A model generated the notes under the pieces. It was not told the DNA's origin, ran no database searches, and saw only the letters and a program-made list of their open reading frames with translations. From positions 1 to 64,000 of the forward strand of contig CALUSM010000007.1 in NCBI GenBank assembly GCA_944323445.1: a DNA stretch of 64,000 nucleotides. The letters run 5' to 3'. The position numbers and the translations under genes were made by a program. The DNA comes from an uncultured Bacteroidales bacterium (GTDB taxonomy: Bacteria; Bacteroidota; Bacteroidia; Bacteroidales; UBA932). Shown piece by piece: positions 18,561 to 26,236 of the stretch. Numbering within the stretch: position 1 is the first letter of the stretch; every line of letters starts with the position of its first letter.

Positions 18561-19757
18561 TTACGAGTTTTTGGCCTTGTTGCGGTGGGAGATGTACTCC
18601 ACGCAGAGGTTGATGAAAAATGTGATGAAGAAGAGGATCACGCCCAGCAGGAAGAGGGACTGGTAGTGCGCTCCGCCGGCAGGGGCCTCGCCGAGCTCAG
18701 CGGCAATGGTCGCGGGGATGGTCCTCAGCGGCTCGAGGATCGAATGGGGGATGACGGCGGCGTTGCCTGTGACCATGAGCACGGCCATGGTCTCTCCTAT
18801 CGCCCGGCCGATGCCGAGCACCACTCCGGAGGCAATGCCGGACATCGATGAGGGTATTACCACCTTGGACACGGTCTGCCACTTCGAGGCACCTAAGGCC
18901 AATGAAGCCTCCCGCAGCGCCCTCGGGCAGTTGCGCATGGCGTCCTCCGCCACAGTGACTATCGTCGGCAGGGCCATGATGGCCAGGACTATGCTGCCGG
19001 CCAGTCCGCTCTCTCCCACCGGCAGGCCGAAGACCTGCTGCAGCAGGGGCACGATGATGATCAGGCCGAAGAAGCCGTAGACCACCGAAGGGATGCCGTT
19101 GAGCAGCTCGATGACGGGCTTGAGGATATTCCTCACCCGCTCAGGGGCCACCTCGGCCATATAGACCGCTATGCTGATGCCGAAAGGCAGGGCAAAGAGT
19201 ATCGCGAAGAAGCTCACCCACAGTGTACCGGCCAGCAGGGGCCACATGCCGAACAGGGGCGCGGGGGTGGCGGTCGGAAACCATTCGCTGCCGCCCAGCA
19301 CCTCGGCCGGGGAGATGGCATTGTCCTCTATAAAGTTAAGCTGCGCCCCCTCCTCTACCATACTCTCGGGGATAAAGGCGATCATCCCCGGAGTGGCGGC
19401 TATCAGGGAGTCGATCTTCCCCGCCGCGTACTCATACTGCGCTCCGAGTTCCTCCTCGGTAAAATATTCGTCCGCATCCTCTAAGCGAAAAGTAACTATC
19501 TCCATGTCCGGACCGCCGAGTTCGCTCCAGCGGGTGATGTCCTCGTCGAAGACGGCCTTAATCTCGGCGGCGGTCAGTTCCTTAACCGGATTGTCCTTGT
19601 GTACGGCCAAGACGTAACCCTCCTCGATGACCTTCTCACGGAAGAGACCCGCGCCTTCCGTAAAGAGGAAGCCGATAATCAGCAGGATGACGAGGCTGGT
19701 GACGAAGCCGCTGGCGGTCAGCAGCCACTTGACGGCCTTCTCGAGGAAGCGCTTCAT
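18561..19757 (-). CDS. pstC: Phosphate ABC transporter permease PstC with PstS-like insertion
   Basis: The C-terminal ~230 residues are an ordinary PstC permease: TM segments from about 170, and EAA loop EDAMRNCPRALREASLALGASKWQ. Between the first TM helix (residues 12-34) and the second (about 170) there is an insert of roughly 120 residues. It resembles part of a phosphate-binding protein: YVLAVHKDNPVKELTAAEI and DITRWSELGG align with the PstS of this same operon (VVVNPSNPVTQLTREQL and KITNWKEVGG), and GMIAFIPESMV matches PstS GAIGYIGLAYL. The insert faces the periplasm. The ATG overlaps the pstS stop (ATGA). Confidence 0.95.
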   Translation of the reverse strand: MKRFLEKAVKWLLTASGFVTSLVILLIIGFLFTEGAGLFREKVIEEGYVLAVHKDNPVKELTAAEIKAVFDEDITRWSELGGPDMEIVTFRLEDADEYFTEEELGAQYEYAAGKIDSLIAATPGMIAFIPESMVEEGAQLNFIEDNAISPAEVLGGSEWFPTATPAPLFGMWPLLAGTLWVSFFAILFALPFGISIAVYMAEVAPERVRNILKPVIELLNGIPSVVYGFFGLIIIVPLLQQVFGLPVGESGLAGSIVLAIMALPTIVTVAEDAMRNCPRALREASLALGASKWQTVSKVVIPSSMSGIASGVVLGIGRAIGETMAVLMVTGNAAVIPHSILEPLRTIPATIAAELGEAPAGGAHYQSLFLLGVILFFITFFINLCVEYISHRNKAKNS

Positions 19758-20674
19758 CTCTGCACGGCCTCCCCGCCGTCACCGACTCCTGCATCATGGA
19801 CACATTCTTCCACCTCGCTCCTCTCATCTGCCGCTCCATCCACAACATTTTCCATTCTCACCGGCACGAAACCCTGTTCCAGCACCGATTTCTGCCCGAC
19901 GGGCGAGAGGGCGTATGATATGAAGGAGCTGACTGTCTGCTCCTTGGCAGCGTCATAGTAGTAGTACAGCGGGCGCACTATCGGATAGGAGCCGTCAGCC
20001 GCAGTCTCCACCGAGGGCACCGCGTAGTGCTCACCTCCGTCGTAGGATACCGCCAAAGGTTTCACATACCGGTTGAGATAGGCCAGGCCGATGTAGCCGA
20101 TTGCCCCCTTGGTCTGCTTTACGGACTGGATGATGGCCCCGGTGGCGGGCATCGAGAGGATGCTGCTCATGTAGTTCTTGTTGTCCAGGACGCTCTCCTT
20201 GAAGAACTCGTATGTGCCGGAGGATGTCTCGCGGGAGTAGACCACTATCTTGCGGTCCTCGCCGCCCACCTCCTTCCAGTTGGTGATCTTGCCGCGGAAG
20301 ATGTCCTCGAGCTGCTCGCGGGTGAGCTGAGTGACGGGGTTCGAGGGATTGACCACCACCGCCAGGGCGTCGTAGGCCACTATGACCTCCCGGGCCTCAA
20401 GACCGGCCTCGGCAAACTTCATTTTCTCCCCGAACTTGATGCGCCTCGAAGCCATCGCGATGTCGGTCGTATTCTCCATCAGAGCCGCTATGCCGACTCC
20501 CGAGCCGCCGCCGGTGACGATGACCTCCCCCTCGGGATGCTCCTCGAGGTAGTCTTCAGCAAGTTCCTGTGTAAGCGGGAGAAGAGTGTCGCTGCCCTTG
20601 ACCCGCTGGGCCTGAGCCGACCCGGCAGCGAGCATTGCGACAAATACGGAAATAAGAATCTTTTTACGGTTCAT
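19754..20674 (-). CDS. pstS: Phosphate-binding protein PstS
   Basis: This 306-residue periplasmic receptor has a signal peptide (MNRKKILISVFVAMLAAGSAQAQ). The phosphate-binding motifs follow: VKGSDTLLPL, TGGGSGVGIAAL, DIAMASRRI, and SRETSSGTYEFF. It lacks a lipobox. The C-terminus carries about 25 extra acidic residues after the usual GFVPVRMENV end (VDGAADERSEVEECVHDAG), and these overlap the pstC start. The promoter with -7 box TATCTTTG lies at 20719-20712, with Pho-box-like repeats further upstream. It is the first gene of the pst operon. Confidence 0.97.
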   Translation of the reverse strand: MNRKKILISVFVAMLAAGSAQAQRVKGSDTLLPLTQELAEDYLEEHPEGEVIVTGGGSGVGIAALMENTTDIAMASRRIKFGEKMKFAEAGLEAREVIVAYDALAVVVNPSNPVTQLTREQLEDIFRGKITNWKEVGGEDRKIVVYSRETSSGTYEFFKESVLDNKNYMSSILSMPATGAIIQSVKQTKGAIGYIGLAYLNRYVKPLAVSYDGGEHYAVPSVETAADGSYPIVRPLYYYYDAAKEQTVSSFISYALSPVGQKSVLEQGFVPVRMENVVDGAADERSEVEECVHDAGVGDGGEAVQR

Positions 20675-20711
20675 CTCTGTATTTTCCGCCGGGATTTGTC
20701 CCGACAGGCCG

Positions 20712-20747
20712 CAAAGATATCAGCCTCTTACGAGTCCGCAAGAGGCT
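20712..20747 (-). promoter_or_regulatory. pst promoter overlapped by a perfect 8-bp inverted repeat
   Basis: TATCTTTG (20719-20712, minus) is a perfect -7 box, with a TTG at 20741-20739 giving a 19-base spacer. Between and across these lies the inverted repeat AGCCTCTT (20722-20729) / AAGAGGCT (20740-20747). It is well placed to act as an operator or to form a hairpin. The pstS start at 20674 gives a leader of about 30 bases. Confidence 0.7.
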
Positions 20748-20768
20748 CCTGCCATGTTTCACCTTCCC

Positions 20769-20797
20769 GTAACAGTTTTTTAACCGTTTCGTAACAT
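20769..20797 (-). promoter_or_regulatory. Pho-box-like triple direct repeat upstream of pstS
   Basis: On the minus strand three 7-base units, ATGTTAC, CGGTTAA and CTGTTAC, are separated by 4-base A-rich spacers (GAAA, AAAA). This gives the exact 11-base period of PhoB boxes. The last two units read CGGTTAA-AAAA-CTGTTAC, close to the E. coli pho box pattern of two CTGTCAT-like units. It lies about 28 bases beyond the -33 element, a suitable activator position. The sequence pattern is direct; PhoB/PhoP-like binding is inferred. Confidence 0.6.
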
Positions 20798-20901
20798 CCA
20801 CCGCCGTCGATGTGTCCTGCGCGGTACATACATTGCCTCTAGACTTTGCCGCATAACGGTAAGCACGAGCATCCCGACCAATGAGACAGCTCATGCTGAG
20901 A

Positions 20902-21228
20902 GAGTCTGTTCAGCTTAAATCGACATATTATCATGTCTCATAAATACTTACACAAAATATACGATTTACAGACTGAGGGCAGTTACCTCACTGTATGTTT
21001 TCCTGCTTTCCGCATATATTGCTGTATGACAACATTATGCACGGTTCATCGGATAACAGACTCATCCTGGAGAAAACATATTGATCTCAGACTCCCCTAG
21101 CCAAAGCACCTACAAGGCGCATTGGTAAGCGGTACGTACTCCGACGTACTGTTCAGTCTGTTGTCAGCATAACTTTGTAATCATTTGTTTTTCAGCGGAA
21201 TGTTTCAAACAGTCAATTACAGACTACA
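20902..21228 (-). repeat. Copy A of a ~330-base intergenic element (inverted relative to copy B)
   Basis: This stretch between pstS and the Nudix gene has no credible gene but aligns end to end, on the minus strand, with 32309-32640. Shared pieces in the same order include CCTCAGTCTGTAAATCG (17 of 17; here 20978-20962), CATAATGTTG, AATGCGCCTT (21123-21114) and CAGACTGAACAGT (21160-21148). The motif AGTCTG or CAGACT occurs at about 20903, 20970, 21054, 21086, 21155 and 21219. Its function is unknown. Between 20675 and 20901 lie only the pst control sites. Confidence 0.8.
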
Positions 21229-21286
21229 GACGGCACATTCTATGAAAAACCCAATCCGGTCTTTTCATTCTCGGACAATTCCAATT

Positions 21287-21682
21287 CTACAGACATTCTT
21301 TAATCAAAGGCAGAATCTGCAAATCGGCAGGCAGCCAGTCCACCGACTCCAGCCCGTCCGCCGACAGCCAGCGGGCAGACTCATGCTCCTTAAGCACCAG
21401 AGTCCCGGACACCACACTGCACAGGTAGCAGTGCATCGTCAAGTGAAATGCCGGATAGTCGTACTCCACCGTACAGAACAGCTTTCCGATATTGATCTCA
21501 GTGTCCAGTTCCTCCCGGATCTCCCTGCGCAGAGCCTCCTCACGGCTCTCCCCGGCCTCCATCTTGCCGCCCGGGAACTCCCATTTGTCCTTGAACTCCC
21601 CGTAGCCGCGCTGAGTCGCCAGGATGCGGCCGCCGTCATGGATGACCGCCGCCACCACCTCTATCCTCCGTTTATTTTCCAT
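21287..21682 (-). CDS. Nudix hydrolase, MutT / 8-oxo-dGTP diphosphatase-like
   Basis: The protein is 131 residues from the preferred start. It contains a complete Nudix box, GGKMEAGESREEALRREI then REELD, following KWEFPG. This is the MutT-type arrangement for hydrolysing oxidised nucleoside triphosphates. A short C-terminal half with SARWLSADGLESVDWLPAD is also like MutT. I start at MENKRRIEVV (21682), which overlaps the GH105 stop by 11 bases; an ATG four codons upstream is equally possible. Nudix substrates are hard to predict, so 8-oxo-dGTP is probable only. Confidence 0.9.
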   Translation of the reverse strand: MENKRRIEVVAAVIHDGGRILATQRGYGEFKDKWEFPGGKMEAGESREEALRREIREELDTEINIGKLFCTVEYDYPAFHLTMHCYLCSVVSGTLVLKEHESARWLSADGLESVDWLPADLQILPLIKECL

Positions 21683-22853
21683 TGTCCCCGGCACCGCCCA
21701 ACATCGTATAGACCTGAACTCCTGCAGCTAAGAACGCTCCGACACCGTAGACCTCGGTCATCTCGCGGGTCACCTTCTTGGGATCCGCGCCGATGGGCTG
21801 CACCCAGCCGAGCTTGCCGTCCGGCTCCACAGCGTCGGTCAGGGCCTTCCAGCCTTTGAGAATCACCGGGATGAAAGTCGCCGCATCGAGAAGTCCGGCG
21901 TTTACCCCGTAGGCCAGGCCGTAGACGATAAAGCCGGTCGCGCTGGTCTCGGGCGAGGGATAGGACGCCGGATCCAGCAGGCTCGCGTGCCAGTAGCCGT
22001 CAGGACTCTGAAGCCCGGCCAGTCTCGCGGCCAGGTCCACAAAAAGGTCCTCGTAGAAATCCCTGTAGGCGTTTGTCTCCGGGAGAATCTGCAGCAGCTC
22101 CGCAAGGCCGCCTAATACCCAGCCGTTGCCGCGGCCCCAGAAGACCTTCTCGCCGTTGGCCTCCACATTGTCGAAATACCGCCAGTCGCGGTAGAAGAGC
22201 CGGGCCTCCTTATCGTACAGATATTCATAGGTAGCCTTGTACTCGCGGTCCATGAACTCGAGGAACTCCGGCCGTCCGGTCAGGACATACATCCTCGCAT
22301 ACACCGGAGGAGCCATGAACAGCGCGTCGCACCAGGACCAGCGCTCGAGAGTCGCCCCATCCGTATAGTCCAGTTCGAGAGTGCTGCACGAGGGATACCT
22401 GAGCACGAACTCCGTCCGCGCCAGTGTCGGCAGCAGCATATTGCGTTCACGGTATTTCTCATACATCGTCAGCCACGCCTGCGACACCGCAATGTCGTCC
22501 GCATGGTACATCATCTTCCCCGTCTGCCAGCTGTTCCTCCGCCCTATCCTCCTTATCCACTGATAGTAGCTGTCATCACCGTCCTCCCTCTCGGCCACCT
22601 CGGCCCAGTCCAGCATCCCCACATACAGCGCCGCCTGCGTCCAGGCCAGATCGCCGTGCTCCCCCTCATCTATCAGATGATTCGCCCTCTCCCAGTCAGC
22701 CACAAGCCTAAGCATAGATTTTACCTCCTGAGCCTCAGGAGCCTGCTGCGCCTCAGTCCTAACTGCCTTCACGCCACCTTCCGCCCTTGCCACCGCAGTT
22801 CCCGCAGCCGTCAGCGCCACCAGCGCCGCCACCATAACGATGTGTTTTTTCAT
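21672..22853 (-). CDS. GH105-family unsaturated rhamnogalacturonyl hydrolase-like protein
   Basis: The 393-residue protein has a signal peptide (MKKHIVMVAALVALTAAGTAVARA) and an (alpha/alpha)6-barrel pattern. Recognisable pieces include MMYHADDIAVSQAWL with candidate active-site Asp residues, CDALFMAPPVYARM, VFWGRGNGWVLGGLAELL and PETSATGFIVYGLAYG, all characteristic of GH88/GH105 (YteR-like) enzymes. These act on unsaturated uronyl ends left by polysaccharide lyases. It would act in the periplasm. No lyase or SusCD pair is nearby. A TAAGTTTG -7 box lies at 22886-22879 (minus). Confidence 0.88.
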   Translation of the reverse strand: MKKHIVMVAALVALTAAGTAVARAEGGVKAVRTEAQQAPEAQEVKSMLRLVADWERANHLIDEGEHGDLAWTQAALYVGMLDWAEVAEREDGDDSYYQWIRRIGRRNSWQTGKMMYHADDIAVSQAWLTMYEKYRERNMLLPTLARTEFVLRYPSCSTLELDYTDGATLERWSWCDALFMAPPVYARMYVLTGRPEFLEFMDREYKATYEYLYDKEARLFYRDWRYFDNVEANGEKVFWGRGNGWVLGGLAELLQILPETNAYRDFYEDLFVDLAARLAGLQSPDGYWHASLLDPASYPSPETSATGFIVYGLAYGVNAGLLDAATFIPVILKGWKALTDAVEPDGKLGWVQPIGADPKKVTREMTEVYGVGAFLAAGVQVYTMLGGAGDNGK

Positions 22854-22942
22854 ATAACGGTTCCTTTAAAATGCGGGGCAAACTTAGTGTTTTCGGGGGA
22901 TAACTCCAAATTCCGCCAGGCCTGCCGTGTTGTCAGCATCAC

Positions 22943-24211
22943 TTATCTACCAAGCAGCCACTCAGTAGCAGGAATAACATTTATTGTACAGCCCTCCTCC
23001 TCAATTGTCTCCTGCTCCTCAAATGTTACAAGCGTAAGATTGCCGCACTTAAGTTTCTTTGCAGCATTCTTCAATCCTCTTATCTCCCTATTGCGTGTCC
23101 TTTCAGTCGAGATGTCATATGATACCTGTATCAACTCCTGCACATTGCCGTCCCTGGCAATGACAAAATCAACTTGCGAGGATGCCTCCTTATAGTAGAA
23201 AACATCACAGAAGAGAGGTTTATAGCGTCTCATCAGCTCTATACACACTATGTTCTCCAGTTTCCATCCGAGATTTTCCAATGAGAAGCTATCTTCACGT
23301 TCTGTTACAAATGCGGTATCCACAACATATACTTTCTCGTTTCTTACGCGATCCTTGCTTTTATATGAGAATCGATTGACTCCCACCAATAAGAAAGCCT
23401 CCTTAAGGTATGAATAATAGTTTTCCGCCGTATGGTTCGACACCCCGAACAATTCTCCTACAGTCTTTGCTACAAATTCCTGACAATAATTATCGGCAAG
23501 ATATGCCGCTATTCTTCGCAATGCCTCCACATTGCGGACCTTGAAACGTCCGGCCACATCGTTCTTAATGATTGCATCCAGCAATCCGCCAATGTAACCT
23601 CTACGATTACCCTCATTGAATAATTCGGGGAATCCGCCTTGTTGAAAATATTCATGCAGGGCACGTTTGCGGAGTCCCTTTGCTTTTGTCGACACCGAAG
23701 CCGCATCAACCTTCTTCATCTCACAGTACTCCGAAAATGAAAAAGGATACAGTTCTACCTTATTGTTTCTTCCCGTCAGATGTGTACTCAATTCCTTACT
23801 GAGTAATTTAGAGTTAGACCCCGTAATGAACAGGTGTATTTTTTGACGAAGCAATCTATTGACAAACAATGGCCAACCATCTATATTCTGTACTTCATCA
23901 AGGAATAGATATTTAAATTCACCATATATCATATACAATGCTTCGAGCAAACGGTCCAAATCGCTTGCTTCCATATCCTTCATTCGGTCATCATCAAAGT
24001 TCACATAAGCAAATTCCGCCCCACTCTGTTTGAGGAACATCTCACACAGAGTGGATTTGCCGCATCGCCTGACACCTATCACCACCTGAGCTCTATAACT
24101 TTTCAAATCAAGCCGTGACTCTTCATGACGGGAGCATAACTCAGAGCAATCATTGGACAACAACTCCTCACGCTGATCTGCTACTACTGATAATAATGCC
24201 TGCGTATTCAT
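22943..24211 (-). CDS. AAA ATPase with DUF4143 domain
   Basis: The protein is 422 residues from the chosen start. It has Walker A VIGVRRCGKST, Walker B FLFLDEVQNIDGW, and a sensor LFITGSNSKLLSKELSTHLTGR. A winged-helix region and a C-terminal restriction-endonuclease-like DUF4143 segment follow (SFSLENLGWKLENIVCIELMRR, then DVFYYKEASSQVDFVI with a D..E..QVDF nuclease-like motif). The family is common in Bacteroidota and has no agreed role. The start at 24211 (MNTQALLSV) is preferred because a TATCTTTG promoter box at 24245-24238 lies just upstream, inside the longer open frame that would begin at 24268. Confidence 0.85.
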   Translation of the reverse strand: MNTQALLSVVADQREELLSNDCSELCSRHEESRLDLKSYRAQVVIGVRRCGKSTLCEMFLKQSGAEFAYVNFDDDRMKDMEASDLDRLLEALYMIYGEFKYLFLDEVQNIDGWPLFVNRLLRQKIHLFITGSNSKLLSKELSTHLTGRNNKVELYPFSFSEYCEMKKVDAASVSTKAKGLRKRALHEYFQQGGFPELFNEGNRRGYIGGLLDAIIKNDVAGRFKVRNVEALRRIAAYLADNYCQEFVAKTVGELFGVSNHTAENYYSYLKEAFLLVGVNRFSYKSKDRVRNEKVYVVDTAFVTEREDSFSLENLGWKLENIVCIELMRRYKPLFCDVFYYKEASSQVDFVIARDGNVQELIQVSYDISTERTRNREIRGLKNAAKKLKCGNLTLVTFEEQETIEEEGCTINVIPATEWLLGR

Positions 24212-24237
24212 AGTTTGCCATTCATTAGATTTTAATG

Positions 24238-24245
24238 CAAAGATA
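24238..24245 (-). promoter_or_regulatory. Promoter -7 box deciding the start of the DUF4143 ATPase gene
   Basis: TATCTTTG on the minus strand, a full match to TAnnTTTG. Transcription from it would begin near 24232. That excludes a start codon at 24268 and leaves the ATG at 24211 with a leader of about 20 bases. Confidence 0.65.
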
Positions 24246-24353
24246 AGTATATTTCCATAAGATTGCAATTTTCGCCAAAACTATTTCCATATACAACACA
24301 TCTATGCTATTCTTATTTCCATATTTACCATTTTGCACATTCAAAATATTCCA

Positions 24354-26228
24354 TCAATAAAGGAGGTCGGTGTAGCTGTCAATGTAGATGGGGGTGCCGA
24401 GGATGAAGTTGAATGAGCCCGACGGGAGTTTGGTGCCGTCTATGAGGTCATAGCCAACGGCTCTTTGTACGATTTCGGCGGGGGTAACTGATGGTTCTGG
24501 AGCGGACATTTCCTTTATAGTGTAAACAAGGTATTTGTCCTGCGGAGTGGATGTGGAGGAGTTGGGGTCGAATGGATAGGATATGGAGTGCAGGGCATTG
24601 CGGTCCATGATTTTTGGGACGCCTGTTATGTCGTACCACGTGTACTTGTCTGTGTGGTTGATATCGTACAGCATGAGCTTGCTTGCGTGGAGGGTCTGGT
24701 CGGTGGGGCTTATCGCTCCGGGACGGCGGCTGGAGCTGTCCTGCAGGCGGACGTTGTAGAGGCGGTGCTGCCGGATCCATTCGAGGTGGCTGCTGCTCCG
24801 GTAGCAGCCGATAAGGAGGATTTCTCTGTAGGCGCGGGAGAGTATACGGCTTATCTGCTCCATGTAGCCGTTGTGGTCTGATGTGAGGTCAAACGGCTCG
24901 ACCTGAAGGCGGAGGTTGTATTTTCCGGCTGTCTTGTCAAAGATGTAGTCGTCCAGCGGCTTGTTGAATTTCTGTGAGAAGGGGTACAGCAGGACCAGCT
25001 TGGGGATTGCGGGGAAGGTGACGGCTTTGTCCGGGTCGGGGCCTTTCTCATATTTCCGGCCGTAGGCGAAGAGCTGGTACATGTCCTTGATCTCAATCAG
25101 GTAGTTGCTGTCGGGCTTTTCCTGGTTGAGGTTTTTCCATTTGGTGTCGATGATGATGCTCTGGTATGTCCTGAAAGGGTCGGTCCGGACTCCGGCTTCG
25201 ATGAAGATGTCGGGCCGCAGCTGGAAGCGTCTGCCGGAGCCCTGTCTGTCCACAAGGTAATGGGCGGTGTGCTGGGTGTGGACTTTGAACTCGTCCGCCC
25301 GGGTGCGGAAGTAGTCTTTGAAGAGTTTGGCGACAAAGCTTTCGAAGAGTTTTTCCGCTGGGAACAGCAGGGCCTGGTTGATGCAGTTGCCGCTGAAAGT
25401 GGTGAATCCTCTGCCGAGGAGGATGGTTTCGCTCCAGCGGATGATTCGGGTGTACTTGTCCATCATCCTGTCTGCGTTGAGGGACCTGTGCAGGTCACCG
25501 TGGATGTCGCTGGAGGCGGGTATGTCCGAGAGCAGGTCAAGCAGCATATTGATGCGGGCCGAGTTCCTGGTTGAGGTGGTGATGCTCTGGAGCCTTTTCA
25601 AGGTGCTTACTATGATTTTGTTCTGGGGTATCTGCTCATCGTAGATATGATGACGGACGTAGAACCGGGACTGGTCGATGCTGTTTCTACGGATGTGCTC
25701 GCTGACCAGCAGGCGGCCTTTGAGGTAGCGTTCGTTGCCTTCGGTCAGGATGTAGCTTTTCCCGAGGCCGGTCTGATAAATCTGCTCCGCTTCGTTGAGG
25801 TAGTTGCTGATGTAGACTTCGAGTATGGGGAAGTTCTTCCGGGTCAGCAGGCCGGTGTCCTGAAATGTAACGGCGTCGATGCCGCGGAGGGCCGAGAGCA
25901 TCTTCAGGAAGATGCGACGGCAGGTGTTCCGGTCGGTCTCTTCCTGACCGGAGTGGCGGTAGATTTTCGGCAGGATTTCTATTATGGTCCCGTCGGTTGT
26001 CTGGACGGTGCCGACATAGTTGCAGGCCTGTATCCTGCGCTTGCTGCCGCGGATGGTCTTTTTGAAGACTTTGTCGATGTCGGGGAATGTGCGGCTGTCC
26101 GAATGGCTGAATGCCCATAGGTTCTCAAACGACTTCCTGGACAGTTCCTGGCCGCCGTCGGCGAAGAATCTGTCTCCATGTTCTTCTATGGAGCCGTATT
26201 CTGAAATGACTATGAGTTTTTCTGCCAT
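24354..26228 (-). CDS. mcrC: McrC-like restriction nuclease subunit
   Basis: McrC supplies the nuclease of McrBC-type systems and stimulates the McrB GTPase. The 624-residue protein has the N-terminal beta domain (ISEYGSIEE) and GRLLVSEHIRRN, typical of McrC. The PD-(D/E)xK core is RRFQLRPDIFIEAG, then SIIIDTKWKNLN (Asp...Asp-Thr-Lys). It is longer than E. coli McrC (348 residues), with about 150 residues after the nuclease core that look partly like an extra beta-rich domain. It follows mcrB by 8 bases and is the last gene of the operon. Confidence 0.9.
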   Translation of the reverse strand: MAEKLIVISEYGSIEEHGDRFFADGGQELSRKSFENLWAFSHSDSRTFPDIDKVFKKTIRGSKRRIQACNYVGTVQTTDGTIIEILPKIYRHSGQEETDRNTCRRIFLKMLSALRGIDAVTFQDTGLLTRKNFPILEVYISNYLNEAEQIYQTGLGKSYILTEGNERYLKGRLLVSEHIRRNSIDQSRFYVRHHIYDEQIPQNKIIVSTLKRLQSITTSTRNSARINMLLDLLSDIPASSDIHGDLHRSLNADRMMDKYTRIIRWSETILLGRGFTTFSGNCINQALLFPAEKLFESFVAKLFKDYFRTRADEFKVHTQHTAHYLVDRQGSGRRFQLRPDIFIEAGVRTDPFRTYQSIIIDTKWKNLNQEKPDSNYLIEIKDMYQLFAYGRKYEKGPDPDKAVTFPAIPKLVLLYPFSQKFNKPLDDYIFDKTAGKYNLRLQVEPFDLTSDHNGYMEQISRILSRAYREILLIGCYRSSSHLEWIRQHRLYNVRLQDSSSRRPGAISPTDQTLHASKLMLYDINHTDKYTWYDITGVPKIMDRNALHSISYPFDPNSSTSTPQDKYLVYTIKEMSAPEPSVTPAEIVQRAVGYDLIDGTKLPSGSFNFILGTPIYIDSYTDLLY

Positions 26229-26236
26229 CGGATATT

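Noticed and set aside
20664-20894. A 76-codon minus-strand frame upstream of pstS
   Set aside because: It runs across the pst promoter, the inverted repeat and the Pho-box-like repeats and has no family resemblance.
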